A stretch of 64,000 nucleotides of DNA from Shewanella violacea DSS12 (GCF_000091325.1 NC_014012.1:3803685-3867684); one strand, 5' to 3'; shown: positions 48,023 through 59,090, numbered from the stretch's first letter. Numbers and translations: made by a program. The notes: a model not told the origin generated them from the letters alone.

Positions 48023-50614
48023 ATGCAAGAGCAATATCAGCCTTCAGAAATTGAAGCTAAAGTGCAGAAGCACTGGCAAGACGAGAAAACATTTGAAGTC
48101 ACCGAAGATGAGAACAAAGAGAAGTTTTACTGTCTCGCCATGTTCCCATACCCTTCTGGTCGGCTGCATATGGGTCATGTACGTAACTACACAATAGGTG
48201 ACGTAATAGCCCGTTACCAGCGATTACAGGGAAAAAATGTATTACAGCCTATCGGCTGGGACTCATTTGGTCTGCCCGCTGAAAATGCTGCCATCAAGAA
48301 TAATACGGCTCCAGCCCCTTGGACTTACGAAAATATCGATTACATGAAGAACCAGCTAAAGATGCTGGGATTCGGTTACGACTGGAGTCGTGAAATCGCA
48401 ACTTGTACCCCAGAATACTACCGTTGGGAACAATGGTTCTTCACCAAGCTATTTGAAAAAGGCCTGGTTTATAAGAAGACCTCATCGGTTAACTGGTGCC
48501 CTAATGACGAAACTGTGCTGGCTAACGAGCAGGTTATCGATGGTTGTTGCTGGCGCTGTGACACTGTGGTCGAGCAAAAAGAGATCCCTCAATGGTTTAT
48601 TAAGATCACCGAGTATGCCGATGAGCTACTAACGGATCTCGACCAACTCGATGAGTGGCCTGAACAGGTCAAGACCATGCAGCGTAACTGGATAGGTCGC
48701 AGCGAAGGCATAGAGATGACCTTCAAGGTTGTCGATAGCGAAGAGAGCTTCGATATCTATACCACGCGTCCTGATACTGTTATGGGTGTGACCTATGTTG
48801 CTATCGCAGCGGGCCATCCTCTCGCAGCACAAGCTGCGGTCAATAATCCCGAGCTTGCCGCATTTATCGAAGAATGTAAGAACGCCGACACCACGGAAGC
48901 CGCTATGGCTGCCATGGAAAAGAAAGGCGTAGCTACAGGCCTTTACGCCACTCACCCTCTGACTGGCAAGCAAGTGCCTATCTGGGCAGCTAACTTCGTA
49001 TTGATGAATTATGGCACTGGCGCCGTGATGTCTGTACCGGCTCACGATCAACGTGATTATGAATTTGCCATTAAATATGGCTTAGCCATAGAAGGCGTCA
49101 TTAAGCCAAGCGATAGCGAACTGGATATCAGCGAAGTCGCCTATACAGAAAAAGGCATAGTGTTTAATTCTGGAGACGCTTTCCCCGAGCTTGATGGGTT
49201 GGATTTCCAGGGTGCGTTCGACGCCATAGATACAAGATTAACAGCTGAAGGCAAAGGTAAGCGTCAGGTTAACTTCCGTCTACGAGACTGGGGTGTTTCC
49301 CGTCAACGTTATTGGGGTGCTCCTATCCCTATGATGACACTTGCCGATGGCACTGTGGTAGCAACGCCAGAAGATCAACTACCGGTTATCTTGCCGGAAG
49401 ATGTGGTAATGGATGGCATACAGAGCCCAATCAAGGCTGACAAAGAGTGGGCTAAGACTACATACAAGGGTGAAGAAGCCTTCAAAGAGACTGATACCTT
49501 CGACACCTTTATGGAATCATCTTGGTACTATGCTCGCTACTGTAGCCCCCATGCAGATCAGATGCTAGATCCGGCTAAGGCCAACTACTGGCTACCCGTT
49601 GATCAGTATATCGGTGGCATCGAGCATGCATGTATGCACTTGCTCTACTTCCGCTTCTTCCACAAGTTACTAAGAGATATCGGCTTAGTCGATTCTGACG
49701 AGCCAGCAAAACGCTTACTCACTCAAGGCATGGTGTTGGCAGATGCCTTCTACTATAACAATGAGAGAGGCGCTCGCGTCTGGGTGGCACCGTCTGATGT
49801 GACTGTTCAGGAAACTGACGATAAGGGCCGTATCCTTAAAGCCATAGACAAGGATGGCAACGAACTCGTCTATACTGGCATGAGCAAGATGTCTAAGTCT
49901 AAGAACAACGGCATAGACCCTCAAGAGATGGTCGATAAATTTGGTGCCGATACCGTTCGCTTATTCATGATGTTTGCTGCGCCACCTGAGTTAACCTTAG
50001 AGTGGCAAGAGTCGAGTGTCGAAGGTGCTCATCGTTTTATCAAGCGTCTTTGGAAACTGGCTCACGACCACATAGCTAAAGGGCCGACTGCCGAACTTGA
50101 TATCAAGTCTCTCGATGCTAAGCAGAAAGAACTGCGTCGTGAGTTGCACAAGACAATCGTCAAGGTTACCGACGATATCGAACGTCGTCAGATGTTCAAC
50201 ACAGCGATTGCTTCTATCATGGAGCTAATGAACCGATTACTGAAGGCGCCTCAGGAGTCAGAGCAAGATCGTGCTCTGTTAAATGAAGCACTCTCGGCCG
50301 TGGTTCGTCTACTTTACCCTATCATTCCTCACACTAGTTTCAGCCTATGGAATGAGTTAGGTAATCCAGAAGCAATCGAAGATGTATTGTGGCCAAAAGC
50401 CGATGAGTCTGCACTTGTGGAAGACCGTAAACTGATCATAGTACAGGTCAACGGTAAGCTTAGAGCAAAAATTACTGTCCCAGCCGATGCAACTAAAGAA
50501 GCAGTTGAAGAGCAAGGACTTGCGGAAGAAGGTGTGCTTAAACACACCGAAGGTAAGACGATTCGCAAGATCATCTATATACAGGGCAAGTTGCTCAACA
50601 TAGTGGCTAACTAA
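48023..50614 (+). CDS. leuS: Leucyl-tRNA synthetase
   Basis: 863 residues. Class I synthetase charging tRNA-Leu, with an editing domain inserted. The HIGH-type motif is [12 protein letters not shown] (about 42-53); editing region about 220-420 with T-R-P-D-T motif (about 250); K-M-S-K-S (about 621-625); C-terminal anticodon-binding helices. The ATG at 48023 is preferred over the TTG one codon earlier. First gene of a long run leuS-lptE-holA-nadD-rsfS-rlmH. Confidence 0.97.
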   Translation: MQEQYQPSEIEAKVQKHWQDEKTFEVTEDENKEKFYCLAMFPYPSGRLHMGHVRNYTIGDVIARYQRLQGKNVLQPIGWDSFGLPAENAAIKNNTAPAPWTYENIDYMKNQLKMLGFGYDWSREIATCTPEYYRWEQWFFTKLFEKGLVYKKTSSVNWCPNDETVLANEQVIDGCCWRCDTVVEQKEIPQWFIKITEYADELLTDLDQLDEWPEQVKTMQRNWIGRSEGIEMTFKVVDSEESFDIYTTRPDTVMGVTYVAIAAGHPLAAQAAVNNPELAAFIEECKNADTTEAAMAAMEKKGVATGLYATHPLTGKQVPIWAANFVLMNYGTGAVMSVPAHDQRDYEFAIKYGLAIEGVIKPSDSELDISEVAYTEKGIVFNSGDAFPELDGLDFQGAFDAIDTRLTAEGKGKRQVNFRLRDWGVSRQRYWGAPIPMMTLADGTVVATPEDQLPVILPEDVVMDGIQSPIKADKEWAKTTYKGEEAFKETDTFDTFMESSWYYARYCSPHADQMLDPAKANYWLPVDQYIGGIEHACMHLLYFRFFHKLLRDIGLVDSDEPAKRLLTQGMVLADAFYYNNERGARVWVAPSDVTVQETDDKGRILKAIDKDGNELVYTGMSKMSKSKNNGIDPQEMVDKFGADTVRLFMMFAAPPELTLEWQESSVEGAHRFIKRLWKLAHDHIAKGPTAELDIKSLDAKQKELRRELHKTIVKVTDDIERRQMFNTAIASIMELMNRLLKAPQESEQDRALLNEALSAVVRLLYPIIPHTSFSLWNELGNPEAIEDVLWPKADESALVEDRKLIIVQVNGKLRAKITVPADATKEAVEEQGLAEEGVLKHTEGKTIRKIIYIQGKLLNIVAN

Positions 50615-50645
50615 GCACCTACTAAAAGGAAACAATGCCAAGCCT

Positions 50646-51140
50646 ATGCTTATTAAACGCATATGTTTCGCAATAGCGGCACTGAGCATTATGCTCAGTG
50701 CCGGTTGCGGCTTTAAACTACAGGGCAACTACTCGATACCTGAGCAGTTACAGACCCTGCACCTAACGAGTCAAGATGAGTACAGTGAACTGACTCGCCT
50801 GGTTCGCGAACGTCTACGTCTGCACAGTATTGCCTTAGTCGATGCCAGTGATGACACTCCGACATTGCGTATTTTGCACGACTCATTAGAGAGAACTACT
50901 CTCTCCCTTTATCCCACAGGAAATGTGGCTGAATATGAGCTGACCTACCATGTGACCTTTGCCCTACGTTTACCTCAAGGTGAGGCTCAGGAGTTCGACA
51001 TAGATATTCATCGCGATTATCTCGACGATCCTAGAACCGCATTAGCCAAGAGTCGGGAAATGGAAATATTGCTAAAAGAGATGCGTAATCAGGCTGCCGA
51101 TCAGATGATCCAAACCCTTGCTTCCATCGAGATTAAATGA
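50646..51140 (+). CDS. lptE: LPS-assembly lipoprotein LptE
   Basis: 164 residues. Partner of the LptD barrel in placing LPS in the outer membrane. Lipoprotein signal with lipobox S-A-G-C (Cys 21), followed by G-F-K-L-Q-G, the typical LptE mature start. Follows leuS as in E. coli and precedes holA. The Shine-Dalgarno AAAGGA (50625-50630) is 15 nt from this ATG; it is better placed for another ATG at 50635 that opens a 13-codon frame overlapping the lptE start. Confidence 0.93.
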   Translation: MLIKRICFAIAALSIMLSAGCGFKLQGNYSIPEQLQTLHLTSQDEYSELTRLVRERLRLHSIALVDASDDTPTLRILHDSLERTTLSLYPTGNVAEYELTYHVTFALRLPQGEAQEFDIDIHRDYLDDPRTALAKSREMEILLKEMRNQAADQMIQTLASIEIK

Positions 51141-51207
51141 TGCTGATTTCAGCATCATTAGGCCATAGAATCCCAGTGTATCAATTACCTCATCTCGAGG
51201 TATTTTG

Positions 51208-52248
51208 ATGCGAGTCTATCCAGATCAACTTCTTAAGAATCTCTCTCCACTGAAACAGTGTTACCTCATATTCGGTGACGATCCTTGGCTATGCGAAACC
51301 AGTCGCAGTCAGATATATCAGCAGGCTAAGAGCCAAGGATTCGAGGAGAAAATCCAATTAAGCCAGGAAAGCGGGTTTAACTGGAATGAATTAGTCGATC
51401 AATGGCAAGCCATGAGCCTGTTTTCCAGCCGCAGAGTGATCGAATTGACCTTACCCCAAGCCAAACCGGGGGCCGAGGGCGGCACAATATTTCAAAGCTT
51501 GATGCAGATGGCTAATCCTGATGTGCTATTGATTATCACAGGACCTAAGCTAGCAGCTGAGCAAACTAAGAGTAAATGGTTTAAAACCTTAGATAGCCAA
51601 GGAATATATGTTCCCTGCATGACTCCTGAAGGTTCTCAATTTCAGCGTTGGTTAGATAATCGAATCCAACACTTTGCTCTGAACCTGACTCGTGATGCTA
51701 AAGATATGCTCTTCAGCCTCTATGAAGGGAATTTACTCGCAGCGGATCAATCACTGCAGCTACTACAATTATTGAGCCCTAATGAGCAGATTGATAGCCC
51801 TGAGCTGAGCCGTTACTTCGAAGACCAATCTCGTTTTAGCGTATTTCAACTCACTGACGCCATGCTCAATAATAGTCAAGACAAGGCTCAACATATGCTC
51901 TCGCAATTGAAAGGCGAAGGCGTTGCCATGCCGATTATCTTATGGGGAATTTTCAAGGAACTGGCCATTCTTTTACAGTTAAAGTCGGCTCTCGAGATCC
52001 GCGAACCTTTACAACCTCTCTGGGGCAAATTACGCATATGGGACAAACGAAAACCCTTCTATCTAGCCGCCTTAAATAGACTATCCCTGTTGCAGATCGA
52101 GACCTTACTCGCCAGTGCCTCTGATATAGAGTTAAAGCTTAAACAACAAGGTATAGAAGATTGGACCGGTGTGAGTCACCTGAGCTTACTGTTCGATCCT
52201 AAAGCCCATGCTGCCTTGTCTCATATTCAACTAAACGACAGAGGCTAA
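51208..52248 (+). CDS. holA: DNA polymerase III delta subunit
   Basis: 346 residues. The clamp-loader subunit that opens the beta clamp. N-terminal domain with Y-L-I-F-G-D-D-P (about 20-27), followed by the AAA+-like region lacking a working P-loop, and C-terminal collar helices. The ATG at 51208 behind GAGGT is preferred over the TTG at 51205. Seven bp separate it from nadD. Order lptE-holA-nadD is conserved with E. coli. Confidence 0.94.
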   Translation: MRVYPDQLLKNLSPLKQCYLIFGDDPWLCETSRSQIYQQAKSQGFEEKIQLSQESGFNWNELVDQWQAMSLFSSRRVIELTLPQAKPGAEGGTIFQSLMQMANPDVLLIITGPKLAAEQTKSKWFKTLDSQGIYVPCMTPEGSQFQRWLDNRIQHFALNLTRDAKDMLFSLYEGNLLAADQSLQLLQLLSPNEQIDSPELSRYFEDQSRFSVFQLTDAMLNNSQDKAQHMLSQLKGEGVAMPIILWGIFKELAILLQLKSALEIREPLQPLWGKLRIWDKRKPFYLAALNRLSLLQIETLLASASDIELKLKQQGIEDWTGVSHLSLLFDPKAHAALSHIQLNDRG

Positions 52249-52255
52249 ACTCACG

Positions 52256-52891
52256 ATGCGGATTGGGATATTGGGCGGCACATTTGACCCTATTCATTTT
52301 GGACATATTCGCCCCGCCCTCGAGATCAAGTCGCAGTTGCAACTCGATAGTGTCTGGCTTATGCCCAACCACATCCCTCCCCATAAAAAATCTACAGTTG
52401 TGAGTACCGAGCAGCGACTGGCCATGGTCGATTTGATCTGCCATGAGTACAGCGAATTTGAGTTATGCGATATTGAAGCCCGCCGCTCCGGTCCCTCCTA
52501 CCTTCTCACGACTTTAGAAGAGCTTCATAAGCGATATCCAGAGCACGAGTTTTTTTTCTTAATCGGTACAGACTCTTTAGTCTCATTGCCCACTTGGCAT
52601 CATTGGCTATCTCTATTTAACCTGTGCCATTTTGTTGTTTCCCCACGAAACGGCTGGCAGCTCACCTCAGAGATGCCCATATTTAAGCAATATGAACAAA
52701 GATTAACGAGTATCGGCCAGCACAAGGCCCAGAAATCGGGTCTGATATTCCAAGTCAATATAACCCCACAAGCATACTCTTCGACTCAAATTAGACAGCA
52801 ACTAGCTCAAGGTATAAGCCAGTCAGAAGCAGTTCCAAGCCAAGTACTTAAATTTATCACTGAAAAAAACCTGTACCAAACACCAACTTAA
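52256..52891 (+). CDS. nadD: Nicotinate-nucleotide adenylyltransferase
   Basis: 211 residues. Adenylates nicotinate mononucleotide in NAD synthesis. Nucleotidyltransferase motifs: G-G-T-F-D-P-I-H-F-G-H (about 7-17) and the I-S-S-T-x-I-R-type motif, here Y-S-S-T-Q-I-R (about 178-184). P-N-x-x-P-P-H-K lies at about 40-47. Cytosolic. Full family length. Confidence 0.96.
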   Translation: MRIGILGGTFDPIHFGHIRPALEIKSQLQLDSVWLMPNHIPPHKKSTVVSTEQRLAMVDLICHEYSEFELCDIEARRSGPSYLLTTLEELHKRYPEHEFFFLIGTDSLVSLPTWHHWLSLFNLCHFVVSPRNGWQLTSEMPIFKQYEQRLTSIGQHKAQKSGLIFQVNITPQAYSSTQIRQQLAQGISQSEAVPSQVLKFITEKNLYQTPT

Positions 52892-52995
52892 TCCAGAACA
52901 TCAATGATTACTTAGGTTAATTGTCCCTGCGCATCCTCAATGCTCGTATAACCTGTTATACTCCTGCGCTGTCAAAAATTTTTAAGGAATTACGC

Positions 52996-53325
52996 GTGGA
53001 AAGCGCCGAGCTAAAGCAATTTGTAATCGATAAAATCGAAGATTTAAAAGCCAAAGATATAGTCACCTTAGCGGTAGCCGAACAATCGAACATGACAGAT
53101 TACATGGTCGTTTGCTCCGGAACATCTAAGACTCACGTAAAGGCAATAGCAGAGAATGTTGTCCTTGAATGTAAGCGTGCTGGCTTGTCTATCATTGGCG
53201 TCGAAGGCCGTGAAAGCAGCGAATGGGTCCTGGTCGATCTGGGTGATGTGATCTTACACGTCATGCAAGATAAGACTCGTGATTTCTATGAGCTTGAGAA
53301 GCTCTGGTCAGCAAAGCCAGCTTAA
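52996..53325 (+). CDS. rsfS: Ribosome silencing factor RsfS
   Basis: 109 residues from GTG 52996 ([11 protein letters not shown]), behind AAGGAAT; the longer frame from 52921 adds residues not seen in the family. RsfS binds ribosomal protein uL14 and blocks subunit joining in stationary phase. Core motifs: [33 protein letters not shown] is visible in residues 75-96. Stop overlaps rlmH (TAATG). Confidence 0.94.
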   Translation: MESAELKQFVIDKIEDLKAKDIVTLAVAEQSNMTDYMVVCSGTSKTHVKAIAENVVLECKRAGLSIIGVEGRESSEWVLVDLGDVILHVMQDKTRDFYELEKLWSAKPA

Positions 53326-53795
53326 TGAAATTACAGTTAGTCGCGGTCGGCACTCGTATGCCGGATTGGGTGACCACAGGCTTTGGGGAATATCAACGTA
53401 GATTCCCCAGAGACATGGCACTCGAGTTGGTGGAGATCCCCGCAGGGAAAAGAGGCAAAAATGCCGATATAGCACGCATTCTTCATAAAGAAGGCGAGTT
53501 AATGTTGGCTGCCATTCCTAAGGGCAATCATATTGTCAGTTTAGATCTCCCAGGCAAGACCTGGAACACCCCAGAACTGGCTTCGCAAATGACTCGTTGG
53601 CAACTAGACGGAAGAGATGTCAGCCTGCTTATTGGTGGCCCTGAAGGCTTATCACCATCATGTAAACAAGCAGCCTCTCAGAGTTGGTGTCTGTCAGCCT
53701 TGACGCTGCCCCATCCCCTAGTAAGAATTGTGGTTGCAGAGAGCCTCTATCGAGCATGGAGCGTTAATAACAATCATCCATACCATAGAGAGTAG
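53325..53795 (+). CDS. rlmH: 23S rRNA pseudouridine-1915 N3-methyltransferase
   Basis: 156 residues, a SPOUT methyltransferase. P-A-G-K-R-G near residue 42, cofactor loop L-L-I-G-G-P-E-G-L (about 102-110) and the C-terminal [17 protein letters not shown] (about 138-155) are diagnostic. Overlaps rsfS by one base, as in E. coli, where the pair is also next to mrdA. Confidence 0.97.
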   Translation: MKLQLVAVGTRMPDWVTTGFGEYQRRFPRDMALELVEIPAGKRGKNADIARILHKEGELMLAAIPKGNHIVSLDLPGKTWNTPELASQMTRWQLDGRDVSLLIGGPEGLSPSCKQAASQSWCLSALTLPHPLVRIVVAESLYRAWSVNNNHPYHRE

Positions 53796-53881
53796 TAACA
53801 CTTTACGCCCTCACTAAGCTGTATTGATTAAGGGACCAGGCTATGTGCCAACTGCTGATAGCTAAGCTGGAGAAACTGTAA

Positions 53882-55738
53882 GTGGCACTAAGAAAGCGGG
53901 TAACCATGCATGATCACGCTGCCGAGGCTGCGCTTTTCAAACGAAGAGCCTTGTTCACTTTCGTCTGCGTGACTATTTTATTAGCTATATTGCTGACCAA
54001 TTTATACCACCTTCAGATCACCTCCTACAAAGATTATGAAACTCGCTCCAACGACAACCGTATCCGAGTAGTACCCGTTGCCCCTAGCAGAGGCTTAATT
54101 TACGATCGAAATGGTGTTCTGCTCGCCGAGAATCAGCCTTTCTATTCCCTTGAGTTAATCCCAGAGAAAGTAAAAGACATCCCCGAGACCTTGATTGAGC
54201 TCAGTCGAGTGATCCCGATATCTGCCGATGAACAGGAAGATTTCATCAAGTCCCTCAAGCACCATAGACGTTTTAAACCCTTAACTCTGAAGAACCGATT
54301 GACCGAAGAGCAGGTTGCCCTGTTTAGTGTCAATCAGCACAAATACCCCGGAATAACGGTTGTCGCGGGCCTTAAACGCTATTATCCCTATAGTGAACTA
54401 TTGACTCATGCCCTAGGATACGTAGGCAGAATTAACGACCGTGATAAGAGTGCCCTACAACGCAGCGAACAGTGGAAAGATTACGCGGGCACTAAAGATA
54501 TCGGCAAACTAGGAATAGAAAAGTACTACGAGAGGCTGCTCCACGGGAAACCAGGCCATCTCGAAGAGGAGGTCAATAACCGTGGCCGCACCATTCGAAC
54601 CCTAAAATCCGTAGCACCAGAGCCAGGCCAAGACATCTATCTGACCTTAGATCTAGAATTACAACGAAAAGCCGTGGAACTTTTAAATGGCAGAAGGGGT
54701 TCTGTGGTCGCTATAGATCCCCGTGACGGAGGTATCTTGGCCCTAGTATCTAGCCCAAGTTACGATCCTAATCTGTTTGTTCACGGTATTAGCAGTAAAG
54801 CCTATGGCAAACTTCTTAACTCTAGCGCCCGCCCCTTGATTAACCGAGCAACTCAGGGACAATATGCGCCGGCATCCACGGTCAAGCCTCTGCTTGCCTT
54901 ACTCGGTTTAGATGAAAAAATTGTCACCTCTAAGACCCGGGTCTGGGACCCAGGTTTTTGGCAAATCCCAGGTGTGAAACACAAATACCGTGACTGGCAA
55001 CGCTGGGGCCATGGTTGGGTAGACGTCAAAGCCGCTTTAATCCACTCATGTGATACTTACTTTTATGATCTGGCTTACAAGACAGGCGTTAATAAGATTG
55101 CCCAGTTTATGGGACCTTTCGGTTTCGGCGAACGTACCGGTGTCGATATCTCCGAAGAATCTGCTGGTATAATGCCATCCAAAGACTGGAAGCGCCTAAG
55201 ATACAATCAACCTTGGTACATAGGCGATACTATATCTGTAGGGATCGGACAGGGATATTGGACAGCTACCCCGTTACAACTCGCCAATGCGACAGCTATT
55301 CTCGCCGCAAAAGGTAGACGCTTCACACCACATTTTCTTAAGTCGGTCAAAAACGATTCGACTCAGATAGACAGCTCCGACAATGAACTGCCCCCTATAA
55401 AACTCAATATGCCCGAGAATTGGGACATAGTTACTGAGGCCATGCGAGATACGGCCCATAAGAAGCGATTCAAAGATTCGCCCTACACTGCCGCTATGAA
55501 GACAGGTACGGCTCAAGTCATAGGTGTGGCCCAAGATACTCGGTATGATGCCAGTGCTATCAAGGAGCATTTTCGTGACAATGCCTTAACCATTGCCTAC
55601 GCCCCCTTCGAAGCGCCTAAAATTGTGGTTGCTGTGGTGCTTGAAAATGCTGGCTGGGGTGGCGTTAATGCTGGCCCGGTGGCCAAATCATTACTCGATG
55701 AATATATGTTACGGGACACAGTGGAGTCACTCAAATGA
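53882..55738 (+). CDS. mrdA: Penicillin-binding protein 2 (elongasome transpeptidase)
   Basis: 618 residues. Cross-links peptidoglycan during rod elongation with RodA. One transmembrane anchor (about 25-45), PBP dimerisation domain, then transpeptidase: S-T-V-K with catalytic Ser near 332, S-C-D at the S-x-N place (about 388), K-T-G-T-A (about 540). Starts at GTG 53882 with GGAG 9 nt upstream; the in-frame ATG at 53906 is an alternative. The last codons overlap mrdB (ATGA). Confidence 0.95.
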   Translation: MALRKRVTMHDHAAEAALFKRRALFTFVCVTILLAILLTNLYHLQITSYKDYETRSNDNRIRVVPVAPSRGLIYDRNGVLLAENQPFYSLELIPEKVKDIPETLIELSRVIPISADEQEDFIKSLKHHRRFKPLTLKNRLTEEQVALFSVNQHKYPGITVVAGLKRYYPYSELLTHALGYVGRINDRDKSALQRSEQWKDYAGTKDIGKLGIEKYYERLLHGKPGHLEEEVNNRGRTIRTLKSVAPEPGQDIYLTLDLELQRKAVELLNGRRGSVVAIDPRDGGILALVSSPSYDPNLFVHGISSKAYGKLLNSSARPLINRATQGQYAPASTVKPLLALLGLDEKIVTSKTRVWDPGFWQIPGVKHKYRDWQRWGHGWVDVKAALIHSCDTYFYDLAYKTGVNKIAQFMGPFGFGERTGVDISEESAGIMPSKDWKRLRYNQPWYIGDTISVGIGQGYWTATPLQLANATAILAAKGRRFTPHFLKSVKNDSTQIDSSDNELPPIKLNMPENWDIVTEAMRDTAHKKRFKDSPYTAAMKTGTAQVIGVAQDTRYDASAIKEHFRDNALTIAYAPFEAPKIVVAVVLENAGWGGVNAGPVAKSLLDEYMLRDTVESLK

Positions 55739-56841
55739 GTACGCAGAATCATCGCCCCAATATCTGGCAAAGGTTCCATATCGATCTTCCTTTGCTACTG
55801 GGACTGTTAGCCTTGATGGTATATGGTCTATTCGTCATCTATTCCTCTGGCGGAGAAGACTTAGCCCTGCTTGAGCGTCAACTAGTGCGTATGTGCCTTG
55901 CACTAGTTGCCATGTTTACCATGGCTCAGATCAATCCTGAAGTACTGCGACGCTGGGCGTTCCCTATCTATATTACCGGAATCATCTTACTCCTAGGAGT
56001 GAACTTTTTCGGTGAAATAAACAAGGGAGCACAGAGATGGCTGAACTTAGGTTTTATGGAGTTTCAACCGTCAGAACTCATTAAATTAGTCTTTCCCATC
56101 ACCATGGCCTGGTACATCAGTAAGTTTCCCTTACCCCCCAAGAAACGCTACTTAGCTGGCGCCGGGGTGCTCTTACTGATCCCTACCTTACTGATCGCAA
56201 AACAGCCGGATCTCGGCACCTCAATTTTGGTAGCCGCTTCTGGGATATTTGTATTATTCCTTTCGGGCATGAGCTGGGCAATCGTTGGCAGTTTTATTGG
56301 CGGAGTCTTGGCCATGCTGCCAGTACTTTGGTTCTTCCTGATGCACGACTATCAAAGAACCCGAGTCCTGACCCTGCTCGACCCAGAGAAAGATCCCCTG
56401 GGTGCGGGTTACCATATAATTCAATCTAAAATAGCCATAGGATCTGGGGGGATGTGGGGCAAAGGCTGGCTCGACGGCACTCAATCTCAACTGGAGTTTC
56501 TACCCGAACGTCATACAGACTTCATCTTTGCCGTCATAGGTGAGGAGTTTGGCCTGATAGGCAGCATAGTCTTATTAAGCCTATATCTTTACGTCATCGG
56601 CAGAGGACTTATTATCGCTTCTCGGGCTCAAACGAGTTTCGCCCGTTTGCTCGCTGGCAGTATAACCTTAACCTTCTTCGTCTACATCTTCGTCAACATA
56701 GGCATGGTTTCAGGAATTTTACCTGTTGTAGGTGTGCCTCTACCGTTAATCAGTTATGGGGGAACCTCGATGATCACCCTAATGACAGGCTTCGGTATAT
56801 TGATGAGTATTCACACTCATAGACGATTTATCGATAGGTAA
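55735..56841 (+). CDS. mrdB: RodA, SEDS peptidoglycan glycosyltransferase
   Basis: 368 residues with ten helices. Polymerises glycan strands from lipid II for rod elongation with PBP2. SEDS signatures: G-A-Q-R-W-L-N-L-G-F-M-E-F-Q-P-S-E is visible around residues 97-113, the catalytic-region E-R-H-T-D-F-I-F-A-V-I-G-E-E (about 256-269), and the C-terminal P-L-P-L-I-S-Y-G-G-T-S. 4-bp overlap with mrdA shows coupled translation. Confidence 0.96.
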   Translation: MSTQNHRPNIWQRFHIDLPLLLGLLALMVYGLFVIYSSGGEDLALLERQLVRMCLALVAMFTMAQINPEVLRRWAFPIYITGIILLLGVNFFGEINKGAQRWLNLGFMEFQPSELIKLVFPITMAWYISKFPLPPKKRYLAGAGVLLLIPTLLIAKQPDLGTSILVAASGIFVLFLSGMSWAIVGSFIGGVLAMLPVLWFFLMHDYQRTRVLTLLDPEKDPLGAGYHIIQSKIAIGSGGMWGKGWLDGTQSQLEFLPERHTDFIFAVIGEEFGLIGSIVLLSLYLYVIGRGLIIASRAQTSFARLLAGSITLTFFVYIFVNIGMVSGILPVVGVPLPLISYGGTSMITLMTGFGILMSIHTHRRFIDR

Positions 56842-57015
56842 ATCCACAGGACGAAATCAAGAATCTAGCGTGTTATTACCAGTGAAGAGCTTATTGGTTT
56901 AACGCGCTAGTTAATACTTAATAAATTAAGACAGAATTAAAGAAACGAACCTAGGTTACTCAATAGTCTTAGCGATATTACCCACAGCATTTTCCAGATA
57001 CAGGGACCGGTTTCA

Positions 57016-58026
57016 GTGAATATTAAACACAAAATTCTTGCTAGCTTACTCATAACATCATTTTCCATCTCGGCCACGGCAAGTACATCTACAGCCATCG
57101 ACGATTCCAATGTTGCATCATTAAAAACTGAATTTATGCAGACTCAGAAAGCTTTGGGCTTCACGGAGAAAGAAGTTCAACAGTTTCTCGATAAGGCTAA
57201 TTATAATCAAGGTGTTATCGATGCAATGACTAGACCATGGGAAGCAAAGCCCTGGCATCAGTATTACCCTATATTTCTTACCGATAAGCGGCTTAATGCC
57301 GGTGTAGCCTTCTGGAAAAAGCATGAGGCTACCGTAAAGCGTGCCGCTAAAGAGTTCGGAGTGGATCCTGAAATAATCATCGCTATCATAGGTATCGAAA
57401 CCTTCTATGGCGGTTACATGGGCAACTATCCTGTGGTAGATGCCCTGTATACCTTAGGTTTTTACTACCCAGCGAGAGCCACATTTTTCAGAAAAGAGTT
57501 AAGTAACTTACAAACCCTGATAGAAGATGAAAAGCTAGATATTAATAATCTTAAGGGTTCTTACGCCGGTGCCATGGGTTTCGGACAGTTTATTCCTTCG
57601 AGTTACCGTCATTATTCTGTGGATTTTGATCATGATGGACGCAGAGACCTGCTCAATAGCCCAGTTGATGCCATAGGTAGCGTAGCGAACTATTTCCATC
57701 AACACGGCTGGCAAGCCGGAGCTCCTGTAGCCCTGCCTCTCACGGTAACTGGCGAGTTCCCTGCGGATGTTAAGATCTGGAGTGGTGAAAAACTTAACTA
57801 CAAGATATCCGACATCTTGTCTCCTTCTGTATCATTAGCCGAATCAATCGATCTTGATATCTCACAACCCGCTTTGGTGGTGAACTTGGAACAGCAGGAT
57901 AAACATGAATACTGGTTAGGTTTGAAGAACTTCTATGTGATCACTCGTTATAACCGCAGCCCCTTGTATGCCATGGCGGTCTATCAATTCAGTCAGCAGT
58001 TAAAACATGCCCATGACGGCCATTAA
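57016..58026 (+). CDS. mltB: Membrane-bound lytic transglycosylase B
   Basis: 336 residues. Cleaves glycan strands to 1,6-anhydro ends. Signal sequence (hydrophobic about 7-23, A-T-A-S region); no lipobox Cys is apparent, so it may be periplasmic rather than lipid-anchored. Catalytic Glu in I-I-G-I-E-T-F-Y-G-G (about 127-136); Y-A-G-A-M-G-F-G-Q-F-I-P-S-S-Y (about 188-202) and D-F-D-x-D-G-x-x-D-L-x-N are typical of the MltB family. GTG start at 57016. Sits after mrdAB with rlpA and dacA. Confidence 0.92.
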   Translation: MNIKHKILASLLITSFSISATASTSTAIDDSNVASLKTEFMQTQKALGFTEKEVQQFLDKANYNQGVIDAMTRPWEAKPWHQYYPIFLTDKRLNAGVAFWKKHEATVKRAAKEFGVDPEIIIAIIGIETFYGGYMGNYPVVDALYTLGFYYPARATFFRKELSNLQTLIEDEKLDINNLKGSYAGAMGFGQFIPSSYRHYSVDFDHDGRRDLLNSPVDAIGSVANYFHQHGWQAGAPVALPLTVTGEFPADVKIWSGEKLNYKISDILSPSVSLAESIDLDISQPALVVNLEQQDKHEYWLGLKNFYVITRYNRSPLYAMAVYQFSQQLKHAHDGH

Positions 58027-58080
58027 ATGCTCGCCAGTACAACTGGCAATCTTTGTCCCTTCAGTCAGGAACTGGAAAGT

Positions 58081-58929
58081 ATGACGATCAATATTAAATT
58101 TGCCAGGATAGCTTCACTCCTGCTAGCCCTCATGCTAACAGCGTGTTCAAGCTCAGATAGTCTAGATAATGCCAATAGTGCAGCTAACAATAGTGCAAAT
58201 AATCCCAATAGCGGACGCTACAAGCTTAAAAATGACAGAGCACCAACCAGTACACCGGACATATCTAAGGTTGAAAACGCTCGTCCTAAATATGAGCCCT
58301 ATAGCCGTGGCGGTAACAAGAGTAATTACAAGGTTTTAGGTAAAACGTATCAAGTTCTAAATTCAGGAAAAGGATTTGTACAGACTGGCTACGCATCATG
58401 GTACGGCTCTAAATTTCATGGCCATCTTACCTCGAATGGCGAAACCTATGACATGTACTCAATGTCGGCAGCACATAAATCTTTACCTCTGCCGAGTTAT
58501 GTCAGAGTGACTAATCTCAAGAACAACAAACAGGTGATTGTTAGGGTTAATGACAGAGGCCCTTTCCACACAAGCCGAATCATAGATCTCTCCTATGCGG
58601 CGGCCCATAAGTTAGACATGCTTAAAAATGGCACAGCCTATGTCAAAATTGAAGTGATATACATTGAGAGTCCTGAGTCAGTCGCCTTGGCTGAACTCAA
58701 ACACACTGAGCTCCACTATATCCAGGTCCTGGCATCCTCTGACAAGAGTAAGCTAGATAAACTATCGAGAGAACTGGAGATCAAATACAAGGTGAAGACA
58801 AGAATATTATCTGCCAATAATCTGTATAAATTACAATTGGGGCCCATAGGGCAGATACAGATAGCAACTAAATTGAACCAACAATTGAAAATCAATGGTT
58901 ATCCCCAGAGCTATCTGGTCACACGTTAG
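58081..58929 (+). CDS. rlpA: RlpA, septal-ring lytic transglycosylase lipoprotein
   Basis: 282 residues from ATG 58081 (lipobox L-T-A-C, Cys about 22). The frame extends upstream to 58027, but that start would place the signal peptide internally. Double-psi beta-barrel domain with G-Y-A-S-W-Y-G-x-x-F-H-G and N-D-R-G-P-F (about 100-175), and a C-terminal SPOR domain (about 210-280) that binds denuded glycan at the septum. Asn-rich linker follows the lipid anchor. Confidence 0.93.
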   Translation: MTINIKFARIASLLLALMLTACSSSDSLDNANSAANNSANNPNSGRYKLKNDRAPTSTPDISKVENARPKYEPYSRGGNKSNYKVLGKTYQVLNSGKGFVQTGYASWYGSKFHGHLTSNGETYDMYSMSAAHKSLPLPSYVRVTNLKNNKQVIVRVNDRGPFHTSRIIDLSYAAAHKLDMLKNGTAYVKIEVIYIESPESVALAELKHTELHYIQVLASSDKSKLDKLSRELEIKYKVKTRILSANNLYKLQLGPIGQIQIATKLNQQLKINGYPQSYLVTR

Positions 58930-59090
58930 TCATTGATTTTGATTGTCTAAGAACTCTGTAAATAGGAGTAAGTCATTGCCCCTATTTACAGAAGATTAAT
59001 GAAGCTTCACTGAATTAGCAGGTCGACTAGTGATATACTGCGACCAATTTCTCTTTCCAATTTTAACCAAATAAGATGTGCCTTGTTGAT

